The position numbers and the translations under genes were made by a program. A stretch of 7,008 nucleotides of DNA from Micrococcales bacterium (GTDB lineage: Bacteria > Actinomycetota > Actinomycetes > Actinomycetales > Dermatophilaceae). The notes beneath the pieces are model-generated. The model was not told the DNA's origin. It worked only from the letters and a program-made list of their open reading frames with translations, and did not search any database. Position 1 is the first letter of the stretch; each line of letters opens with the position of its first letter. Positions 6,813-7,008 of the stretch are shown here, piece after piece. The DNA is taken from positions 1 through 7,008 of the forward strand of contig JAKDLQ010000120.1 of NCBI GenBank assembly GCA_030452775.1, written 5' to 3'.

Positions 6813-6878
6813 CCTGGGCTGGCTCTGGGCCGCCCCTGGGCCAACCCTGGGCCGACCCTGGGCCGACTCTGGACGGAC
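6813..6878 (+). repeat. Six-copy 11-bp tandem repeat (consensus CCTGGGCCGAC)
   Basis: Units start at 6813, 6824, 6835, 6846, 6857 and 6868. Units 4 and 5 are identical (CCTGGGCCGAC); the others differ at one to three positions, mostly in the outer copies. The array begins 12 bases after the flavoenzyme stop. Because 11 is not a multiple of 3 it does not encode a peptide repeat. It may be a variable-number repeat or a helically phased binding array. Confidence 0.95.
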
Positions 6879-6930
6879 CCGATGTACATGGCCAGGTTGA
6901 TCACGTCGCGGTGTCGCATCCCAGGTCGCG

Positions 6931-7008
6931 GGTTTGTTTTTTTGGGGGCCACCAAACACCCCCCCCCCACCGCCCGGGCGCCGGCCCGGGACCGGGGGGG
7001 GGGGGGGG
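6931..7008. other. Low-complexity homopolymer tail, probable contig-end artefact
   Basis: The last bases hold T7 (6937-6943), C10 (6959-6968), a CCCGGGCGCCGGCCCGGG-type stretch and a terminal G15 (6994-7008). Nothing coding is supported here. Terminal poly-G is typical of short-read sequencing or assembly artefacts at contig ends. Confidence 0.75.

Noticed and set aside
6921..6955. Possible tRNA 3' half: AGGTCGCGGGTTTG resembles a variable loop plus T-arm, and CCACCA follows
   Set aside because: No complementary T-stem strand, acceptor stem or anticodon arm is present; the sequence between is a T/G homopolymer.
6716..6970. Minus-strand open frame of 84 codons (contains MRHRDVINLAMYIG)
   Set aside because: It starts inside the low-complexity tail, runs across the 11-bp tandem repeat and ends inside the antisense of the flavoenzyme; no family resemblance.

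Overview
The window comes from a high-GC actinobacterium. The evidence is strong G/C bias at third codon positions, a large SARP-type regulator (winged helix, BTAD, AAA), and the style of the flavoenzyme and PP2C genes. I cannot place it to genus. The last ~75 bases are low-complexity homopolymers and look like the damaged end of a draft contig.

Left part (1-1915, minus strand). A PP2C-type serine/threonine protein phosphatase (1133-1915) is followed by a ~250-base stretch with no confident gene. That stretch holds a perfect 21-bp inverted repeat (933-980). Next comes a possible very small gene (751-885). Its stop overlaps, as ATGA, the start of an M20 family metallopeptidase (754 down to the window edge, C-terminus missing).

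Right part (1916-7008, plus strand). A ~260-base divergent intergenic region separates the phosphatase from a 1038-residue regulator (2176-5292) with an N-terminal winged helix, BTAD domain, AAA ATPase and TPR-like C-terminal half. After a 167-base gap come a 72-residue cysteine-containing small protein (5460-5678) and, overlapping it by ATGA, a berberine-bridge-like FAD oxidoreductase (5675-6800). The oxidoreductase is broken: about 85-90 codons appear to be missing in the middle and the reading frame shifts at ~6395. A six-copy 11-bp tandem repeat follows its stop codon.

How the parts may work together. The gap before the small protein carries two near-identical heptamers 11 bp apart, just upstream of a plausible -10 element. 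This is the layout expected of a SARP operator. GAACG/CGTTC is unusually dense there, and AGCGTTC recurs just ahead of the regulator's own start. My working model is a local circuit in which the ATPase regulator controls itself and the downstream small-protein/flavoenzyme pair. The regulatory link is inference. The gene identities of the four large genes are well supported.
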